From Alphaproteobacteria bacterium (GTDB lineage Bacteria; Pseudomonadota; Alphaproteobacteria; Caulobacterales; Aquidulcibacteraceae), in the NCBI GenBank assembly GCA_016124255.1, contig WGOB01000026.1, positions 1 through 59,208 of the forward strand: DNA of 59,208 bases, in the 5' to 3' direction. Below are positions 17,530 through 25,867 of this stretch, piece after piece. How positions within the stretch are numbered: position 1 is the stretch's first letter; each line of letters starts with the position of its first letter. A program made the position numbers and the translations under genes. The notes beneath the pieces are model-generated. The model ran no database searches. It was not told the DNA's origin and worked only from the letters and a program-made list of their open reading frames with translations.

Positions 17530-18698
17530 CGCTCGCCATCGAACGCACCGAACAGCAGACGGCCATCGTCGATGCGATCACCCGCATCTGCGCCAGGTAC
17601 GATGATCATTATTGGCTCAAGACCGACGAGACCGGCGACTTTCCGGAAGCCTTTGTGAAGGACATCGCCGACGGCGGCTGGCTGGGCGTTGCGATGCCCG
17701 AGGAGGTCGGCGGCGCGGGCCTCGGCCTCACCGAAGCCTCGCTGATGATGCAGACCGTCGCGCAGTCGGGCGCCGGCTTCTCCGGCGCCAGCGCCATTCA
17801 CCTCAACATTTTCGGTCTGATGCCGATCGTGAAGTTCGGCACGCCCGAGCAGAAGGAGCGCTTCCTGCCGCCCGTGATTTCAGGCGCCGACAAAGCCTGC
17901 TTTGCCGTCACCGAGCCCAATTCCGGCCTCGACACCGCAAGCCTCGAGACGCGCGCGGAGCGCACCAACAGCGGCTACGTCATCACCGGGCGGAAAATCT
18001 GGACCACGAACGCGCAGCGCGCTTCGAAGATTCTGATCATCGCGCGCACCACGCCGAAGGATCAGGCCAAGAAGCCGACTGACGGGCTCTCGCTCTTCTA
18101 CACCGACTTCAACCGCGCCAAGATCGAGGCCAAGCCGATCCCGAAAATGGGCCGCAAGGCGGTGGAGTGCAACACGCTCTTCATCGACGGCCTGGAGGTC
18201 CCGCGCGAGGATCTCGTCGGCGAAGAGGGCAGGGGCTTCCAGATCCTTCTCACCGGCCTCAATCCCGAACGCACGCTGATCGGCGCCGAAGCCGTCGGCC
18301 TAGGCCGCGCCGCCCTCGCGCGCGCCGCGCAATATGCGCAGGAGCGCGTCGTGTTCGGCCGCCCGATCGGCCAGAACCAGGGTGTCGCGCATCCCCTCGC
18401 CAAGGCCTGGGCCGAACTCGAAGCGGCCGAGCTCCTCTGTTACAAGGCCGCCGCCCTGTTCGACGCCGGCAAGGAATGCGGCGCCCACGCGAATGCGGCG
18501 AAATATCTCGGCGGCGAGGCCGGCTTCAACGCCTGCGAGGCCGCAATCATGGCGCATGGCGGGATGGGCTATGCGAAGGAATATTTCGTCGAGCGCTATT
18601 TCCGCGAGGCGATGATTGCGCGGATCGTGCCGGTCAGCCGCGAGATGATCCTCAACTACATCGCCGAGCGCGTCCTCGGCCTGCCCAAGAGCTACTGA
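17526..18698 (+). CDS. Acyl-CoA dehydrogenase
   Basis: 390 residues. Family motifs are clear: ACFAVTEPNSGLDT (FAD/substrate-binding signature), GRKIWTTNAQ, YAQERVVFGRPIGQNQGVAHPLA, and a C-terminal GGMGYAKEYFVERYFREAMIARI. The catalytic base is likely within the EAAIMAHGGMGYA region or the equivalent Glu of the C-terminal helix bundle; I did not assign it. It oxidises an acyl-CoA at C2-C3, passing electrons to ETF. The chain-length class is not clear. Start overlaps the stop of the DAO gene. Confidence 0.88.
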   Translation: MTLAIERTEQQTAIVDAITRICARYDDHYWLKTDETGDFPEAFVKDIADGGWLGVAMPEEVGGAGLGLTEASLMMQTVAQSGAGFSGASAIHLNIFGLMPIVKFGTPEQKERFLPPVISGADKACFAVTEPNSGLDTASLETRAERTNSGYVITGRKIWTTNAQRASKILIIARTTPKDQAKKPTDGLSLFYTDFNRAKIEAKPIPKMGRKAVECNTLFIDGLEVPREDLVGEEGRGFQILLTGLNPERTLIGAEAVGLGRAALARAAQYAQERVVFGRPIGQNQGVAHPLAKAWAELEAAELLCYKAAALFDAGKECGAHANAAKYLGGEAGFNACEAAIMAHGGMGYAKEYFVERYFREAMIARIVPVSREMILNYIAERVLGLPKSY

Positions 18699-18860
18699 TC
18701 CGGCGCTGCCTCGATCGTCAGCCTGCGGCTGCTTTTCGCAGCACCGCGGCCCGCAAAAGCGTCCCTTCGCCAGATTTTCGCCGCGCTTCGCCGTTTTGAG
18801 GAAACACTCTCGTTAAGCGAATCCGGCGGGTCAGCGCGCCGGCTCCCAGAAAGGCGCGGA

Positions 18861-19835
18861 ATGGCGGGTCGGGCGGACGATTCCTCTCTGCATGCGGCGG
18901 CGCGCGCGTCGCTGAAGAAGCTCAAAAAAGCCAAAGCGATCAAGGTCCGCATCCGCGCGGCTGCGCAGGCGTCGAAGGCCGCCGCTGCGCGCCATCCCGC
19001 CGCCCCGCGCGATCCGGAGCGGCTGCGCAAGCGCGCCCTTGCACTCACCCACGCCGCGAGTGCGGGGCTGACCGCGCTCCTCTGCGGCCTTTTCGCCGCA
19101 TCCGTCGCCATGCCCGCGGACGTCTCCGCCGCCACCGACGCGCAGGCGGCCATCGCCGACGTCCAGCTCGTCGCCCGCCCGATCGACACCAACGGCGACG
19201 GCCGCGCCGATTTTGCAAACCCGACCAATGGCTTCGTCCGCGGTGAAGACGCCTACGGCTTCGGCCATTTCGGCGCCTCGCGCGACCGCGGCCGCCGCGC
19301 CCACAAGGGCGTCGATTACATGGCCGCGCCCGGCCACACCGTGCTCGCCCCGGTCTCGGGCACGATTACCCGCATCGGCGACGCCTATCGCTCGCGTTCG
19401 GGCTTCCATTTCGTGGAGGTCCGCGATGAGACCCACGGCATGCTTGTGCGCGTCTATTACGTCGCGCCCACGGTGAACGTCGGCGACGCGATCACCGCCG
19501 GCGACGAGATCGGCACAGCCCAGGATCTCTCCCGCCGCTATCGCGGCATCACCAATCACGTGCACGTGGAGCTCTATTCGCCGGAGGGCCGCCGTATCGA
19601 CGCGTCCGCCGTGCTGCCCAACCCGCGCTTCGAGTACTCCACGCTCGCATCCATGCCGCGCCTCGCCGAAGAGCCGACGCTGGCCGAGCCCGATGCGCCC
19701 GCGCCGACGCCGCGCGCAACCGCGGCGGCGCGCGCCGCGCGCGTCGCGCCCGTGTCCAATCCCGCGCCCGCCGCGCCGGCGGACGCCGCCCTCGATGCAG
19801 CCGAGACGCCTGCTGCTCAGCCGGCCGCGTCGTAG
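18861..19835 (+). CDS. M23-family peptidoglycan endopeptidase
   Basis: 324 residues. A basic, alanine-rich cytoplasmic head of ~55 residues precedes one membrane segment (LTALLCGLFAASVAMPA). The periplasmic domain has the LytM/M23 zinc motifs: AHKGVDYMAAPG (H and D ligands) and ITNHVHVEL (HxH). VLAPVSGTITRIG is the usual core. The last ~80 residues are a disordered Ala/Pro tail. It should cut peptide cross-links in the cell wall. Its 3' end overlaps by 19 bases the convergent DUF4287 gene. Confidence 0.82.
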   Translation: MAGRADDSSLHAAARASLKKLKKAKAIKVRIRAAAQASKAAAARHPAAPRDPERLRKRALALTHAASAGLTALLCGLFAASVAMPADVSAATDAQAAIADVQLVARPIDTNGDGRADFANPTNGFVRGEDAYGFGHFGASRDRGRRAHKGVDYMAAPGHTVLAPVSGTITRIGDAYRSRSGFHFVEVRDETHGMLVRVYYVAPTVNVGDAITAGDEIGTAQDLSRRYRGITNHVHVELYSPEGRRIDASAVLPNPRFEYSTLASMPRLAEEPTLAEPDAPAPTPRATAAARAARVAPVSNPAPAAPADAALDAAETPAAQPAAS

Positions 19836-20392
19836 GCCTTCTTCAGCGTCGCGATCACGGCGCCGTCCACATCGTCCGGCGACGTCATCGGCGCGATGTA
19901 CTGGCACATCCCGCCAGGCGGAACCGGCTTGAACCGCGTGCTCTTCACGTCGTCCTTCAGATTGACGCCCAGCTCGAACCGCTCGTTCGTTTTCGGACCC
20001 AGCATCGCGAACTGCTTCTTTCGCCGCAGCGAAACGTAGCCCTTCTTCGGCGCGATTTCGAAGTCGCCGAACGCGCTGATCGCGGCCATCAGCGCCTCGT
20101 GGATCGGCCGCAGGTGCGCTTTCTTGCCGGCGTAGATTTCGTCCAGCACATCCTCGGCGCTCGCGCTCTTCGCCTTGGCCGCGCTGTCGCCGTCCGACTG
20201 CAGCGCGACATGGGTGAGGGTGTTCGCGTCCCCATGGCCCAGCCCATAAGTCTCCTTCAGCCAGTCGCGGATGTCGCCGTGTTTCTGTTTGCCGCTCTTG
20301 GCGATCGCGGCGCGCAGCTGCGCCAGGCTCTTCCCCGTCTTTTTCTGGATGTTGGCGATCTGGGTCTCCAGCGCCTTTTGCGTCGCGCTCAT
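19817..20392 (-). CDS. DUF4287/DUF5655-domain protein
   Basis: 191 residues. The N-terminal ~65 residues (QIANIQKKTGKSLAQL ... DWLKETYGLGHGDANTL) match the DUF4287 pattern of small helical domains. The C-terminal half (LRPIHEALMAAISAFGDFEI, VSLRRKKQFAML, RFELGVNL) matches the DUF5655 transport-like domain. Such proteins are common in Alphaproteobacteria and have no known activity. No signal peptide; cytoplasmic. Confidence 0.75.
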   Translation of the reverse strand: MSATQKALETQIANIQKKTGKSLAQLRAAIAKSGKQKHGDIRDWLKETYGLGHGDANTLTHVALQSDGDSAAKAKSASAEDVLDEIYAGKKAHLRPIHEALMAAISAFGDFEIAPKKGYVSLRRKKQFAMLGPKTNERFELGVNLKDDVKSTRFKPVPPGGMCQYIAPMTSPDDVDGAVIATLKKAYDAAG

Positions 20393-20513
20393 CGTGAGCC
20401 TCCCTCAACGACCAGCTTTGCGCGACTTGATTGAGTGTTCAAGCAAGAAATTGCAATTGACCTTCCCCCGCGCTGCGCCCTCCAACCGCGCGAGGGGCGA
20501 GGAGGACCAGCGA

Positions 20514-21221
20514 ATGCACAGGAAAATTTGGTTCAGCCTTGTTGCAGGCGCGGTCGCGCTCGCCGCCTGCGCGACCTCGCCGCTGCCGGCAGAACCCGCG
20601 CCGCCCGCGGCGGTCGCCCCCGTCGCCACCGAGGCCACGGCCGGAACCTACCGGCTCGATAAAGCCCACACCACGATCCTCTTCCGCGTCGATCACCTCG
20701 GCATCTCGCGGTACACGGCCCGCTTTCTCGTGATGGACGCGACGCTTGAACTCGATCCCGCCAATCCGGCGGACGCGGCGCTTGTCGCCACCGTCGATGC
20801 GCGCTCGATCGAGACCGACTATCCCGATCCCGAGACGCTCGATTTCAACGCCGCGCTGCGCGGCGCCATCTGGCTCGATGCGGACGCGCATCCCGAGATG
20901 CGCTTCGTCTCCACCCACATCGAGATGACCGGCCCCGCCACGGCGCGCATCCACGGCGATTTCACCATGCGCGGCGTCACCCGGCCGCTCATGCTGGAAG
21001 CGACATTCAACGGCGGCTATGCCGGCCAAGCCTATGACCGCAACGCCCGGATCGGATTCTCCGCCCACGGAACGCTGATGCGCTCCGCCTACGGCATGGA
21101 TGTCGGCATCCCCCCGCCGGGCTCCACGATGGGCGTGGGCGACGCCGTCGAGATCATCATCGAAACCGAATTCACCGGCCCCGCCTGGGCCGGGGAGGCT
21201 ACGCCTTCACCGCCGTCTTGA
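20514..21221 (+). CDS. YceI-family lipoprotein
   Basis: About 235 residues. The lipoprotein signal ends in LAACAT. The mature domain is YceI: GTYRLDKAHTTILFRVDHLG, ISRYTARFLVMDATL, PEMRFVSTHIEM, GDFTMRGVTRPLMLEA and IGFSAHGTLMRSAYG. The lipocalin-like barrel binds long isoprenoids or quinones in the periplasm. A GAGGAGGA site precedes ATG 20514; the frame is open further upstream but the signal fixes the start. The last codons run through one copy of a 30-bp repeat (21169-21198) and end inside the RusA/AHJR cassette, so the present C-terminus may have been created by that insertion. Confidence 0.85.
   Translation: MHRKIWFSLVAGAVALAACATSPLPAEPAPPAAVAPVATEATAGTYRLDKAHTTILFRVDHLGISRYTARFLVMDATLELDPANPADAALVATVDARSIETDYPDPETLDFNAALRGAIWLDADAHPEMRFVSTHIEMTGPATARIHGDFTMRGVTRPLMLEATFNGGYAGQAYDRNARIGFSAHGTLMRSAYGMDVGIPPPGSTMGVGDAVEIIIETEFTGPAWAGEATPSPPS
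21169..21198. repeat. 30-bp direct repeat, left copy
   Basis: Identical over 30 bases to 22308-22337. It contains a 7-bp hairpin (CCGGCCC, loop CGCCT, GGGCCGG). This copy lies in the 3' end of the yceI gene and abuts the stop codon of the AHJR-nuclease gene. Confidence 0.85.
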
Positions 21222-21861
21222 AGAGGCCAGTCGCTAGGCAATAGACGAAACTCGCGGCGCCGGGTTCTCGCGCGTGCGCGATGTCGCCGTGGGCGAGCGA
21301 ATTGCGTTGAGATGAAATCTCGCGCAATCGCTTTCCCTCATCCTGGTCAATGCGTCCATCGGCAACCAGCGATTCTATCAGCTGAGTTGGCGTCATTGGT
21401 CGCTTCGATCCGTTCGCGGGCCCGGATGCTCTCGCGACGGCCTCAAGAGCCGCCCACGCCATAAGCAGCGCGGCGTCCTCGTGGCCTGAGTCGATAAGGG
21501 CGCCGGTGCTCTGAAGGAATGCGTGCAAACGTTCGGGGTCGACATCGGCGGCGTCCAAGGAATCAGCCGCAAACTCGTCTGTGAACACCGGGCGGAAAAT
21601 CCAGGGGCCCTGTCCTGTAAATCGCGAAGCGATGTCTTGGAGCGATTCCCCGGTCCGAGCTGATCTACGCGACTTGACTTCGATAACCACCTTTTCCGTC
21701 TCCCCCAACGCCAGAGCGTCGGGAAGATAATCGCCTAGAAACGCTGGAACGAGCTGCCTCGGGGGGTGTTCGATAAACTGGAACCCCCGGGCCTCGTAGT
21801 GGTCTCGCAGGAGGCTGAGAACGTCCCTCTCGAGTGTTGCTGAACCGTCCATGATCCTCAT
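21199..21861 (-). CDS. PD-(D/E)XK nuclease-like protein (REase_AHJR-like)
   Basis: 220 residues. The first ~75 hold a restriction-endonuclease-fold core: YLPDALALGETEKVVIEVKSR supplies the Asp and the E-x-K of the PD-(D/E)XK motif and resembles archaeal Holliday-junction-resolvase-like REases. The C-terminal half is helical (EDAALLMAWAALEAVARAS, RDIxxQRN-like EISSQRNSLAHGD), resembling the HEPN/MAE-28990-like helical extensions seen with such domains. Start at 21861 overlaps the RusA stop by four bases (ATGA), so the two are coupled. Likely DNA-acting; target unknown. Recently acquired by composition and flanking repeats. Confidence 0.6.
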   Translation of the reverse strand: MRIMDGSATLERDVLSLLRDHYEARGFQFIEHPPRQLVPAFLGDYLPDALALGETEKVVIEVKSRRSARTGESLQDIASRFTGQGPWIFRPVFTDEFAADSLDAADVDPERLHAFLQSTGALIDSGHEDAALLMAWAALEAVARASGPANGSKRPMTPTQLIESLVADGRIDQDEGKRLREISSQRNSLAHGDIAHAREPGAASFVYCLATGLFKTAVKA

Positions 21862-22271
21862 GACCCTAAAGCGTTCAAATCGTCATGCACCCGAATGAAT
21901 ACAACGGGAGGCTCAGTTTCGATAGCAGCAATGAGCGTCATCGAGGGATTGTCGAATTGCACGGCGCGTCCGCGCGGGAAACGGTGGATGAGAAGGCGGT
22001 CAATCTGTCGGTCGTCGACGTATAAAACGCCCTTTAGGGCGTCCAGGATGGGTTTAGCGATGTTGTCGAGGTCGCCGACGGGATTTGGGTTTGAAAAGTA
22101 GAACACCGATACGGCGAGGCTGGCGGTCGTGCAGAAGTAGGCCTCGGGCTGAGTGGCTCGGGCCGCGCGCGCTACAAGTTCCTTCCATGAGTCCCGCGAT
22201 GGAGTCGATGCGGCGTGTGATACTGGCACCCCAGCAACAAAGAACTCGACTGGGAGCGCGATCTCTTCCAT
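21858..22271 (-). CDS. RusA-family Holliday junction resolvase-like endonuclease
   Basis: 137 residues, the usual RusA size. The RusA signature is plain: NPVGDLDNIAKPILDALKGV followed by YVDDRQIDRL, which carries the acidic metal-binding residues (D, D, D) of the active site. FFVAGVPVSH at the N-terminus matches the first strand. Classical RusA is a prophage enzyme that cuts four-way DNA junctions. Here it is not in a prophage but in a two-gene unit with an AHJR-like nuclease. Confidence 0.75.
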   Translation of the reverse strand: MEEIALPVEFFVAGVPVSHAASTPSRDSWKELVARAARATQPEAYFCTTASLAVSVFYFSNPNPVGDLDNIAKPILDALKGVLYVDDRQIDRLLIHRFPRGRAVQFDNPSMTLIAAIETEPPVVFIRVHDDLNALGS

Positions 22272-22307
22272 TCGATCGTAACCTAGCCTACAGCGCGATC
22301 AGGTAGC

Positions 22308-22337
22308 AATTCACCGGCCCCGCCTGGGCCGGGGAGG
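22308..22337. repeat. 30-bp direct repeat, right copy
   Basis: Second copy of the repeat at 21169-21198, with the same internal hairpin. It lies upstream of the RusA start on the far side of the cassette, 36 bases beyond the RusA ATG. Confidence 0.85.
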
Positions 22338-22401
22338 GGGCTGCGGGCGCGGATTGGCGTCAGCGAATTCGCCCTGCTGCGCGCTGGCCTAGACTGGCGC
22401 G

Positions 22402-22932
22402 ATGCATGTCGTCGCCCATCCCTATTCGCCCGCGCAGATTGCGCGAGCGCTGTCGCGCGCTAAGCGTGCGACTTTGGATTGGGCGGCCGTGCTTTCGATC
22501 CTCGCGACGATGGTTGTCGGCGGCGCTGATGCGCGGCCGACGATCGTCGCCGAGCTCCGCCGCCTTGGGCGCACCGTGCGCGCGCTGCTCCTGCTCGCCG
22601 CGCTCCGCCGGCTGCGTCCCCGCCCGCGCCGCGCCTGCCGCGCCTCCGCCGCGCCGCCCGGCGCGCGGGTGCGCCTTCACCCGCGTGGTTCGCTGCTGCG
22701 TCTCGCCATGCGAACCGCGTTCACCCGCGCCGGCTTCGCATCGCGCGATCCGTCCACGCTTGTCGCGGCGATCCTGTCCGCGCTGGCCGCGCGCAAACGC
22801 GCGATCGCGCTGCTTGTCAAACGCCTCTCGCGCGGCCTGGCCCTTGGCCGCCTGGTGCTGACGCGCCCGCCCGCTCTCGTCCATCACACGGCCGCGCCGC
22901 CCGCGCCCGTCTGCAGCGCCGACACCTCGTAA
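22402..22932 (+). CDS. Hypothetical protein, arginine-rich with hydrophobic segments
   Basis: 176 residues. Codon third positions are strongly G/C in this frame, as in the neighbouring genes, which supports coding. The product is basic, with two hydrophobic stretches (LDWAAVLSILATMVVGG and RALLLLAALRRL) and an Arg/Pro-rich centre. I recognise no family. Overlapping frames on both strands are less convincing. The start has no clear ribosome site. Confidence 0.5.
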   Translation: MHVVAHPYSPAQIARALSRAKRATLDWAAVLSILATMVVGGADARPTIVAELRRLGRTVRALLLLAALRRLRPRPRRACRASAAPPGARVRLHPRGSLLRLAMRTAFTRAGFASRDPSTLVAAILSALAARKRAIALLVKRLSRGLALGRLVLTRPPALVHHTAAPPAPVCSADTS

Positions 22933-23000
22933 CGCCCCCGTTTCCGCATCTGATCTTGCGCCGCGCGAAGCCGGGCTTCGCCGCGGGCGCCCGCGCGCGC

Positions 23001-23759
23001 CTACGCCGCCGCCAGGATCGCGCCGCGCTCTTTCTCCGTCAGCGGTCGCCAGCGTCCTTCCGGCAGATCGCCCAGCCGCACCGGTCCAATCCGTACACGG
23101 AGCAAGTCGACGACGCGCAGATCGACCGCCTTGCACATGCGCCGGATCTGGCGATTGCGTCCCTCGCGCAGCACGAACCGGAGCCGCTGCGGACCGATCT
23201 CGTCCACCTCGGCGCGCTTGAGCGTCCGCCCGTCGAGCGTGAGGCCTTCGCGCAGCAGGCCGAGCGCCCGGCGCGTGATCGCGCCCTCCACGCGCACGAG
23301 ATATTCTTTGTCGATCTTCGCCTGCGGCCCGATGATCGCCTTGGCGAGCACGCCGTCGTCGGAGAGCAGCAGCAGCCCGCGCGAATCCTGATCGAGCCGC
23401 CCCACCGGCGCGAGCGCCTGCGCGTTGAGCGCGGTCGCGTCGCCCAGCGCGTTCGCTTTCGTCAGCAGGCGGACGGCCGGGGTTTGTCCGCGCTCCGGCT
23501 GCGCCGAAACGATCCCTGCCGGCTTGTTGAGCACCGCCGTCGTACGCGCCGCGAGCGTGTCCTGCGCGGCGGCCTCCAGCGTCAGCGTCTGCCCCGGCGC
23601 GATCTTGCGGCCGGGATCCTCGACCCGGTCGCCGTCGATGAAGACGAGCCCGTCGGCGATGAACGCTTCAGCTTCGCGCCGCGAGCAGACGCCCGCTTGC
23701 GCGAGCCATTTGTTGACGCGCTCGGGCGCATCGCCGGCGAAGGTTTTGGTCCAGGCCAT
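23001..23759 (-). CDS. rluF: 23S rRNA pseudouridine synthase, RluF/RsuA family
   Basis: 252 residues. An S4 RNA-binding domain comes first (RVNKWLAQAGVCSRREAEAFI, residues 14-34), then the catalytic domain with VGRLDQDSRGLLLLSDDG, which contains the catalytic Asp, and the C-terminal LREGRNRQIRRMC. KEYLVRVEGAIT and RVRIGPVRLG favour the RluB/RluF-type large-subunit enzymes over RsuA; the choice of RluF is an estimate. It isomerises a uridine in rRNA. Confidence 0.75.
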   Translation of the reverse strand: MAWTKTFAGDAPERVNKWLAQAGVCSRREAEAFIADGLVFIDGDRVEDPGRKIAPGQTLTLEAAAQDTLAARTTAVLNKPAGIVSAQPERGQTPAVRLLTKANALGDATALNAQALAPVGRLDQDSRGLLLLSDDGVLAKAIIGPQAKIDKEYLVRVEGAITRRALGLLREGLTLDGRTLKRAEVDEIGPQRLRFVLREGRNRQIRRMCKAVDLRVVDLLRVRIGPVRLGDLPEGRWRPLTEKERGAILAAA

Positions 23760-23844
23760 GGGCGGCGCATCAAGCCCGCCGCGGCGCCCGCACGCAAGCC
23801 GCGTTTAGAAACGGTGAACGGAATCGCCGTCACCGCTAGAGACG

Positions 23845-24585
23845 ATGAGCGATCTGACGCGTTCCGTGATGCCAACGATCCCGCGCGACCCCGCGATCGA
23901 TGCGGTCGCGCGCGGGGCCGCGGCGAGCGGCGCGGACTTCTCCGCATTGCTGGCGACGGCGCGGCGCGAAAGCGCGCTCAATCCGTCGGCGCGCGCGGGA
24001 ACCTCGTCTGCGGCAGGGCTCTTTCAATTCATCGAGTCGACCTGGCTCGACATGGTTCGTCGCCACGGCGCCGATCACGGCCTCGGCCGTCAGGCGGCGG
24101 CGCTGCAGGCCGGCAATGTCGATCCCGCGACGCGCCGCGCGATCCTCGATCTCCGCTTCGATCCGGAGCTCTCCGCGCGCATGGCCGGCGAACTCTGGCG
24201 CGAAAACGCAGCGACCCTGTCGTCGCGTCTCGGCCGCGCGCCGAGCGAAAGCGAACTCTACGCCGCCCACGTCATGGGCCCAACCGGCGCCGCGCGCCTG
24301 ATCGACGCCGCAGCGACCGGCGTGCCGAACGCATCGGCGCTTTTCCCGCGCGAAGCCGCCGCCAATCGCGGGCTCTTCTATACCCGCGACGGCGCCGCGC
24401 GCAGCGCCCAGGGCTTGCTGGAGCGCCTATCCTTGGATGTCGGCGCCAGCGCGAAGCCCGCCGCGATAACAAGCGCGCCAAGCAAGCCCATGCTGGCGTC
24501 GTCGTCGCCGCTCTCGCCCGCGTTGCTCGACGCGCTGTTCGCGCTCACGCTCCCGACCGGTCTCGCCGAGTCCGAACGCGACTAG
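23845..24585 (+). CDS. Lytic transglycosylase-like SLT-domain protein
   Basis: 246 residues. The lysozyme-like SLT core is ARRESALNPSARAGTSSAAGLFQFIESTWL (about 39-69): the catalytic Glu lies in RRES, followed by the conserved AGLFQF. YAAHVMGPTGAARLI continues the fold. There is no obvious signal peptide, unusual for a wall enzyme; alternative export (for example with flagellar components) is possible. The C-terminal ~70 residues are low-complexity. It is divergent from the pseudouridine synthase and overlaps by four bases the stop of the convergent CaiB gene. Confidence 0.75.
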   Translation: MSDLTRSVMPTIPRDPAIDAVARGAAASGADFSALLATARRESALNPSARAGTSSAAGLFQFIESTWLDMVRRHGADHGLGRQAAALQAGNVDPATRRAILDLRFDPELSARMAGELWRENAATLSSRLGRAPSESELYAAHVMGPTGAARLIDAAATGVPNASALFPREAAANRGLFYTRDGAARSAQGLLERLSLDVGASAKPAAITSAPSKPMLASSSPLSPALLDALFALTLPTGLAESERD

Positions 24586-25781
24586 CGCGCAGCCCCGCTT
24601 TCATAGAGCGCATCGATATCGGCGTCGCTGTAGCCGAGTTCCGCCAGCACCGACCGCGTGTGTTCGCCGAAGCTTGGCGCAGCGCCCTTCGGGCCGTCGT
24701 CGGCGCCAGGAAAGCGCACCGGCGCGCCGGACGACCGGATCGTCCCGCCGCCCTTCACCGGCACCTCCACCACGCCGCCGGCGGCGTGAAGCTGTGGATC
24801 GTTCGCGGCTTCGGCGGCGGTTTGCACCGGCGCCCAGGCGATGTCTTCCGCGTCGAGCCGCGCGGCGAGATCGTCGAACGCGAACGCGCCGATCGCGTCG
24901 TCGAACAGCGTGACGAGATCGGCCGCGTTCTTGCGCCGCGCGCCGCCGGAGGCGAAACGCGGATCGTCGATCAGGTCCGCGCGGCCGACCGCGCGGCAGA
25001 AGTTTGCGAAATCATTGCCGCCCTGCCGCGGCACCAGGCAGATCCAGCGCCCGTCCTGCGTCTTGAAGAAATTCGCCAGCGGGCTCACCGCGCCATGACG
25101 CGGCCGTGTGGAGGCGAGCTTTCCGAAATGATGCTGGATCGCGAAGTCCGATCCCATCACGAAATTCGCCGCGCGCATGAGCGAGGCTTCCACCAGCCGG
25201 CCTTTGCCGGTCCGGCTGCGTTCGAGCAAGGCGGCGAGCACGCCGGCCGCGAACGCCATCGACGTCACGTGATCGCCGAACGCGGTGCGCAGCGGGAAGG
25301 GTTCTGCGCCCTTCGGCGCGAACATCGCCGCAAGCCCCGGACGCGCCCAGAACGATGCGATGTCGAAACCGGGCCGGTCCTTGTCGGCGCCGGTCAATCC
25401 GTAGCCGGTGAGGCTGCCGTAAACGAGGCGCGGATTGCGCGCCGCGAGGCTGTCGTAATCGAGCCCCGCGCGCGCGAGCGAACTCGGACGCACATTGGTG
25501 AGAAAAACATCCGCGCCGTCGACGAGCTTCAGGAGCGCAGCGCGGCCGCCTTCCTTGGCGGTGTCGAGCGCCACGCCCCGCTTGCCGCGATTGTCGAACG
25601 CGAACACCGGATTGATGTCGGCGTCCGCGCCGATGGTGGAGAAGAACATCCGCGTGGGATCCCCCTGCGGCGGCTCCACCTTGATCACGTCGGCCCCCCA
25701 ATCGGCCAGCATCATGCCGGCGCCGGGGGCGGCCATATAGGTGGCGTACTCAATGACCCTTAATCCTTCGAGCATTCCCAT
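24582..25781 (-). CDS. CaiB/BaiF family CoA-transferase or alpha-methylacyl-CoA racemase
   Basis: 399 residues. It begins MGMLEGLRVIEYATYMAAPGAGMMLADWGADVIKVE, the characteristic N-terminus of family III CoA-transferases. Other landmarks are NRGKRGVALD, LTGYGLTGADKDRPGFDI and GRLVEASLMRAANFVMG. The enzyme moves CoA between carboxylic acids or racemises 2-methylacyl-CoAs; the substrate is unknown. A second member of the family is at 48190-49338 and is clearly a paralogue of different regulation. Confidence 0.85.
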   Translation of the reverse strand: MGMLEGLRVIEYATYMAAPGAGMMLADWGADVIKVEPPQGDPTRMFFSTIGADADINPVFAFDNRGKRGVALDTAKEGGRAALLKLVDGADVFLTNVRPSSLARAGLDYDSLAARNPRLVYGSLTGYGLTGADKDRPGFDIASFWARPGLAAMFAPKGAEPFPLRTAFGDHVTSMAFAAGVLAALLERSRTGKGRLVEASLMRAANFVMGSDFAIQHHFGKLASTRPRHGAVSPLANFFKTQDGRWICLVPRQGGNDFANFCRAVGRADLIDDPRFASGGARRKNAADLVTLFDDAIGAFAFDDLAARLDAEDIAWAPVQTAAEAANDPQLHAAGGVVEVPVKGGGTIRSSGAPVRFPGADDGPKGAAPSFGEHTRSVLAELGYSDADIDALYESGAAR

Positions 25782-25867
25782 CCCCGCTGACCTTCAATCC
25801 GTCCGGCCCAGGCTCAATCCCTTGAGCGGGCAAGGCTTCCTTAAACTTCGTCGCCAAAAGTCAACGC

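Larger units (their letters stand above)
21169..22337. mobile_element. Candidate inserted two-gene cassette (RusA + AHJR nuclease) between direct repeats
   Basis: A 1.14-kb unit bounded by perfect 30-bp direct repeats and holding only two co-oriented genes, both overlapping or abutting their ends. Its base composition is clearly less GC-rich than the surroundings (runs such as 21890-21950 are close to 50% GC). There is no transposase or integrase inside. The repeats could be a target-site or attachment-site duplication, or the result of recombination at a repeated hairpin. Confidence 0.5.

Noticed and set aside
22956-25763. Very long open frame (935 codons) on the + strand
   Set aside because: It lies antisense to the pseudouridine synthase and CaiB genes and has an arginine-heavy, low-complexity product, the usual shadow of GC-rich codon bias.
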